Shown here in pieces: positions 58,640 through 64,000 of a stretch of 64,000 nucleotides of DNA (positions are counted from its first letter, which is position 1; each line of letters starts with the position of its first letter). The notes below the pieces were generated by a model. That model made no database searches, had not been told where the DNA came from, and saw nothing but the letters and a program-made list of their open reading frames with translations. The translations under genes were made by a program, and so were the position numbers. This DNA is from Cryptomeria japonica (Eukaryota > Streptophyta > Pinopsida > Cupressales > Cupressaceae), in NCBI RefSeq assembly GCF_030272615.1, contig NC_081411.1, forward strand, positions 830,076,160 to 830,140,159, written 5' to 3'.

Positions 58640-60110
58640 AAAACTTCCATACATCCATGAGAATATCATCGGTCTCACCTTTTGGAGCCTTCAGGAGCAA
58701 ATCCCAAGGCTAACAATGAGAGAGAGGGATTTTCTACATGCACTGGGCTTGTGGGATACGATGACCATGTTGGCCATTTGATTCCATTTTGTGATGTTGT
58801 TGGCACTGATGGAAAGGTGGGATTCCTCGACCATCTCATTACTTGTGGGGGAGATGATGATCACCCTTGAGGATGTTTACTGCATTTTGTGCCTTCCCAT
58901 TAGGGGAGAGACTTTGAGATACCAATCCGATAGGATAGAGGAGGATTATAGGAGAGAGAAGGTATATGCTATGGGGAGAGTGATACATAACAAGATGAGG
59001 GGTTGTATCATGGTTAGGTGGATCCTACACCTAATCGAACAGGTTCCATTGGTAAGGTGACTCACGATTGTGACCCTTGCACTATCTGTGTGCCCTAATG
59101 GGTGAGGCACACATATGCATGGAGGACTCACCTATGTTATCCGGGCGATGGAGAGACATAGGAGAGTATATTCTTAGGGTTAGAGCATGCTTTCACATCA
59201 CTATCATGACCTTGGGGAGTATGTGTTCGGATAGGGATGCAACTTGATGACATGCATGCTACTACAGGTGTGGATGTTTTAGCATATTACCTACATTAGG
59301 TTTGGTGGAGCTCCCATAGAGTTAGTCCCAGAGAAACCTAGGGTATTTTCTTATCCTCTTACCCACAAGCAGAAATTTGGTGATCTTCTTCATTGGAGAT
59401 TGAGCTTAGATATATTGACAGCGGGTGGAGTCATATGGTACATGTAGAGGATTCATCTACTAGAGGGACGATACAACCACATAGTCATTCCCTTCTACTT
59501 TGAATGAGTTTGGTGGCAGTTCAGGTTTGAGCAGTGTGTTCCTACTTATGTATCTATGTACATCCAACACTCACATGTGATGTCGAGGCTAGGAGCCATT
59601 CCTAGGCCTACCAATGATGAGATCAACATCATAGATTTGGATAGGTTGGATTAGGACATAGCGAGAAATTATAGAGATGACTCAGGAGCACACTAATGGT
59701 ACATCACATGGTGGGGGAGGACATACTCTAGAGCCATTTTCCTAGTAGAATTCTCTAGAGGGAACCCTAGACCATGGAGACAGTTAGGCGACAAAGAGGG
59801 CTCAGATGATTAGGTTGACAATACTGGAGATTGGGAGGTAGGCGGAGATGGAGATGATCCTAATACCAGAGAGGGAGATTAGGATGGAGATGATGAGGAT
59901 GAGAGATAGGAGGAGGAGGAGGAGGAGGATGAGGAGGATGAGGATGACAAGGAAGAGGATGAGGAGGAGGATGAGGATGAAGAGGAGGAGGAAGACAAGT
60001 CAAATGTAGTTCCCCATCATTCCAGGGATGATACCATAGCCCTAGATCCATCGAGTCTCCCACTAGAGGTGGAGAGAGACCCTATAAGGGAGGCTGATCC
60101 TAGTCCCCAT
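58640..60110 (+). pseudogene. plant mobile domain (PMD) ORF, antisense in element G, decayed
   Basis: The + strand reads as a PMD protein with many stops and frame changes. 58700-58790 has 'MRERDFLHALGLWDTM'; 58791-59060 is open, with 'LMERWDSSTISLLVGEMMIT' then 'LEDVYCILCLPIRGETL', very close to the PMD signature (GEMTITLEDVA..LGLP..G). About 59330-59560 has 'VFSYPLTHKQKFGDLLHWRL' and 'WWQFRFEQCVP', matching the second half of the domain. An acidic tail encoded by GAG/GAT repeats (59905-60000) ends the ORF near 60110. PMD proteins occur in host genes, MULEs and as extra ORFs in Gypsy elements. The antisense position between pol and the 3' LTR fits the extra ORF of Tat elements. Confidence 0.7.
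59905..60000 (+). repeat. GAG/GAT trinucleotide-rich tract
   Basis: Imperfect run of gag, gat and gaa triplets encoding Glu/Asp in the frame of the PMD remnant. Confidence 0.85.
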
Positions 60111-61233
60111 TAGGCCAAACCTACTATATAGAGATAGTAAGAGCATGAAGAGCCTAGCAGGTCCCAGTCTCAGGCAGTTGTTGTCCATGATCCCTACTAG
60201 TGGGAGGGAGATCTAGGTAAGGTGTCATATTATTGATTAACTTATGTATCTTACTTGCTTTAGATTTGATGATATCGAATGTTACTAATGAAAAATTTCT
60301 CTCTTCCTTGCATCTACCATATAGGAGTGGCATTCTCTCATTTATAATGTAGTGACAGACCTCATTGTGAGTGCACACATTCCTAGTTCTTCACAGATAT
60401 CATATAGATACCACAGGAGTGCAAGATGACATGAGGATATTTTCTGCCCTATTCAAGTGAAGATGGAGGTCCTATGAGAGAGATTATGATAGAAAAAGCA
60501 TGACCTTGTAGAATCATAGATAGAGGCAGCCACATACCATGGGATCTAGATGGAGAGGGATCCCATGAGCTCCTCATGGAGTCACTTTACACCCCCATAG
60601 AGCCACCTCCATAGCTAGATCAGGAGGGAGAGTCTAGCCACCATCGTCCCGCTACTAGTCCTAGAAGTTGATCTCGATGTATTGATGTATATATGATACT
60701 CATGGATATGTTATTTTAATGCTTAAATAATAAATGCATTTCTTAGATTAGAAGTAACATATTGATTGATGAACATGTATGTCTAATTTTAATTTCCATT
60801 TGATTGATTTCTCAATGCTTCATGATTAAATTGATACATGTGTGATTTAATTAAATACCTAAGTATTTAATCAAATGCTACTCTGATGATGTAAAAGAAG
60901 AATGTATTAAGCATGGGAACTATATAACTAATGTGATTTAATTAACTTTAATTAAACACAACATGATATAATTCTACTTAACACATAAGAAATTGTATAA
61001 TATGCTAGCATATATGAAATGTAAATATATTACAATTTGCATAAAAGAATCCAAGACAAACAATAAAGTAATGAATTATCGTTGTCAAGAATGAAGTAAT
61101 GTAGACCAAAACTATAACATCATTTAATCTTACATACTTTAATGAGACATGCTAACATATTAACCAATTTTGAAGAAAAAGATGGAGAGAGAACAAAAAG
61201 TAGACTAGAGAGAGAGAGAGAGATAAATAGAAC
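60111..61233. other. element G spacer between PMD remnant and pol
   Basis: No recognised gene; from 60660 on it is strongly AT-rich. A short (GA)n run lies at 61207-61224, just beyond the pol stop codon in element sense. Confidence 0.5.
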
Positions 61234-64000
61234 TAGGCAAAGTATCTATGAAGGTGCATAGCATTTATGGGTTCCTTGAGAGGTGTACCTTCCACATATG
61301 CTATCTTGTAAGAACCTAATCCATAGACCTCAACAACAATATATGGTCTAAGCAAATTAGAGCTGAATTTTTTCCTTTCTCACTGATTCTCGTAAAGGAC
61401 TAAATCCCCTACTAAGAAGGAAAGTTTAATAACCTTATCATTGTAGCTTCGTTGCAAAGTTTTATGATATGCTTGAATATGTTCGAGGGTATTTATACAT
61501 TGTTCATCAAGTATCTCCATTTCTTGAAGTCTTTTCTCTCTATAGGAATCATCATCCACTATACCCCTAAGAGAGACTCTCAAAGAAGGAATCTCTAACT
61601 CCAAAGGCATAATTGCATTAGCACCATAAACAAGATTAAAAGGAATACAACCTATAGCAACATGTACACTCATCTGATAAGCCCATAGAGCATAGGTTAA
61701 TTGAGTATGCCAATCCTTACCATGCTTGTTCACAGTCTTTCGAAGAATTTTCTCAATTATCCTATTAAAAGACTTGGCTTGACCATTTGATTGAGGATAA
61801 TAAGGTGTATAAAATGTCTATTGAATATGATATTTCTCAAGAAACTTCTTCACATTCTTATTTTTGAATGACGTTCCATTATCTGAAACTAAGGCTGAAG
61901 GTATCCCAAATTAAGAAATTATGTTTTCCAAAATGAATTGACAAATTACTTCAGCGGTAGTAGATCAAAGAGGATAGACTTCCACCCACTTCGTAAAGTA
62001 ATCAGTGGTAGTTATGATGAAAGTATGTCCTTGAAATGAAGGAGGAGATATTTTACCAACATGATCCAAACCCCATGTAGAAAAGGACCAAGATGCTACC
62101 TGTGATTAGAGTTCTTGGGCAGGAGCATGGATCAAATTTCTATGTTGCTGACACTGATGACATCTCTTAACAAATGCAAAGGAATCCTTCTCCATGGTTT
62201 TCCAATAGTACCCCATTCAGAGTAATCTCTGAACTAAAGATCTACCCCCAAAATTCCCCCCACAAGCACCTGAATGTGCTTCCTCAAGAGCAATATGGAT
62301 TTCAGCCTTGTTTAAGCATCGAAGGAAAAGACCATTATAACCCCTCCTATAAAGAACATTAGGAAGGATAATGTATCTAGCAACCAATTTGTGAATCCTA
62401 GCCCTAGTATTCTTATTCACAGATTCAGGAAAGGTACCATCACTCAAATATCTCACGATATGCAAGTACCATTCATCAAAATCTATAATGCAACAAAATG
62501 CCACATCACTAGGATTATCAGCAATAGTCAGGGTAGTAATATTGTGAATAGTGAATTTAAGATCTGCTAAGGGGTCCTCTAGAGAAATGAGAGAGGCAAC
62601 ACATGTCATCACATCAACATGTCGATTATCTTTTAAAGGAACAGGCTCCATGGTATAAGAATCAAATTTTTGCAACAAGGATAAAGCTAGATCTATATAT
62701 TGTGATAATTTGTCTTGCTTAGATTGATAAACTCCTATCACTTGTCTTATGACTAGTTAATAATCTCCATAAATATGTAGATGTTTCACATTCAACACCA
62801 AGGTTTCTTTAATTCCAGCTATAAGAGCCTCATATTTAGCAATGTTGCTGGTACATAAGAAATTGAGAGGATATGATAAAGGAATAGGCTTATTTTTAGG
62901 AGAGATTAAGACCACCCCTGCCCTCAATCCTGTACGACACTTAGAACCATCAAAGTACAATTTCCAAGTCTCATCAACCTCAGTGCAAAAGATGTATTAA
63001 TCAAGAAATGACTCTGGATTAGGTAGGGAGAAGGGTGAAGGAGCATCAACTAAGTGGCCAGTCAATGCTTGTCCCTTTATTTCCTTCTGTGAGACAAACT
63101 TAAGGTCAAACCCAATCAACATCATAACCCACTTAGCTAAGTGCCCAGAAAGGTCAGTTTTGGAGATAAGATGTTTAAGAGGATCAAATTTAATGATAAC
63201 ATGGATCTCATCATTCAAGAGATAATGCCTCAAATTTTGAGTTGCAAATACCAAAGCAAGTCAATGTCTTTCTATTGTAGAATATTGGACTTCGTAATCG
63301 AGTAGAGTGCAACTTATGTAATAAACCAAGCATTCTCTACCATCCTTATCACATTGTGCCAATAAGGATGCAAGATCTTGAGTGGAAGCAGTGGTGTACA
63401 AAAGGTTGAAGAATAGGAGGATTGGCCAAATAGGTTTTTAGGTCAACAATTGCTTCATGAAAATCCTCATTCCATTGGAAAGTGATATTCTTTTTAAGCA
63501 ATTGTGTGAAGAGAAAGGTACGATCCGCAAGTTGAGAGACAAACCTACAAATAGCTTGGATCTTTCCTTACAAAATTTTTAGTTGGGAAACATTCTTAGG
63601 AGGTGGCATGTTAACAATAGCATCTATCTTCTTCATATCCACCTCAACGCCATGATGTGAAACTATGAATCCTAATAGTTTTCCACTTTCCATACCAAAA
63701 ACATATTTTTGAGGATTCAAATGCATGTTATACTTATGAATTCTCTCAAATATTTGACAAAGGATCTTAACATGATTTGTACGAAGAACGGATTTGGCTA
63801 AGATGTCATCAATGTAATCTTCTAAGGTCTTATCCATATAGTCATTGAAGATGAGAGTCATATCACACTAATAGGTTGTGCCTGCATTTTTCAATCCAAA
63901 AGGCATCACAATCCAACATAATGTACCCCAAGGGGTGGTAAAAGAAGTTTTATATTGATCTTGAGGATTAATGAATATTTGATTGTATCCTAAGAAACCA
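61234..64000 (-). pseudogene. element G pol (RT-RNase H-aRNase H-integrase), partial and decayed
   Basis: Reading down from the window edge: RT fingers/palm ('TPWGTLCWIVMPFGLKNAGT', then a stop where Gln is usual), active site 'YIDDILAKS' and 'FGMESGKLLGFIVS' at 63568-63861. RNase H follows at 62997-63254 ('LLNDEIHVIIKFDPLKHLIS'). A second, archaeal-type RNase H at 62757-62960 has 'YFDGSKCRTGLRAGVVL' and 'KYEALIAGIK'. The integrase zinc region ('EAHSGACGGNFGGRSL') ends at 62217, with further His/Cys residues near 62160. The integrase core at 61740-62110 has 'DYFTKWVE' and 'SDNGTSF', and 61380-61733 holds 'GKDWHTQLTYALWAYQ' and the C-terminal domain. The final stop is at 61234. Several stops and frame changes make it nonfunctional. 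The gene continues beyond the window. Confidence 0.85.

Larger units (their letters stand above)
55882..64000 (-). mobile_element. element G: Tat-like Gypsy retrotransposon, 3' half
   Basis: Minus-strand pol (61234-64000) with RT, RNase H, an additional archaeal-type RNase H, and integrase. A 2.7 kb non-coding/antisense zone holding a plant-mobile-domain ORF on the + strand, a polypurine tract and the 3' LTR follow. This order (second RNase H, and an antisense ORF between pol and the 3' LTR) is that of the Tat lineage. Gag, protease, primer site and 5' LTR lie beyond position 64000. Confidence 0.75.

Noticed and set aside
59860-60063. Minus-strand Pro/His-rich 67-codon frame
   Set aside because: Complement of the GAG/GAT tract in the PMD remnant; low complexity only.
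60600-61200. Possible second LTR of element G in the AT-rich stretch beyond pol
   Set aside because: No match to 55882-57650 and no TG/CA ends; it is spacer between pol and the antisense ORF.

Overview
The window is AT-rich, intergenic nuclear DNA from a seed plant, almost certainly a gymnosperm and most likely a conifer. The evidence is a decayed terpene synthase gene whose exon sequences look like the gymnosperm TPS-d type, plus layer upon layer of long, old Ty1/Copia and Ty3/Gypsy LTR retrotransposons. The lineage call rests on remembered family motifs, because no search was possible. I see no intact cellular gene, no rRNA or tRNA gene and no CRISPR array.

Layout. 1-1027 is the end of a + oriented Copia-type LTR. 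3220-7973 (+) is a multi-exon terpene synthase pseudogene with an intact DDIFD motif; a solo LTR with a perfect target duplication (5472-6905) sits in one of its introns. 8968-9857 is a second solo-LTR-like block (+). 10381-24662 is element A (-), a Copia-type element (iMet primer site, polypurine tract, about 0.8 kb LTRs) that lacks pol and instead carries two unusual ORFs: a coiled-coil protein with four zinc knuckles, and a roughly 1,000-residue protein with a conserved-looking N-terminal domain, a basic middle and a coiled-coil end. Element B (14750-22422, -), an ordinary but decayed Copia element, is inserted between them.

25231-55509 is element E (+), a giant LTR element with 2.8 kb LTRs, a perfect AGGAT target duplication, a cargo ORF I do not recognise, and PPR-gene fragments inside both LTRs. 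Copia element D (-, 29462 to about 52007) is inserted in E. D in turn contains Copia element C (29471-36531, in D's 3' LTR), a solo LTR (40686-41508, in D's integrase) and element F (42128-49884, +, in D's protease codons). F is a young Gypsy-type element with gag and protease but no reverse transcriptase. 55882-64000 is the 3' half of element G (-), a Tat-like Gypsy element with RT, RNase H, a second RNase H and integrase, and a decayed plant-mobile-domain ORF running antisense between pol and the 3' LTR.

How the parts relate. B, C and D show what complete Copia elements look like here (gag-PR-INT-RT-RNase H). A shares their primer site and double polypurine tract, so it is probably mobilised in trans by such elements. 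F shares an 18-base polypurine tract with G, so a G-like element is a plausible helper for F. Relative ages follow from the nesting: E before D before C, F and the solo LTR; A before B. Coordinates of LTR ends were set by eye from paired LTRs, primer sites and target duplications.
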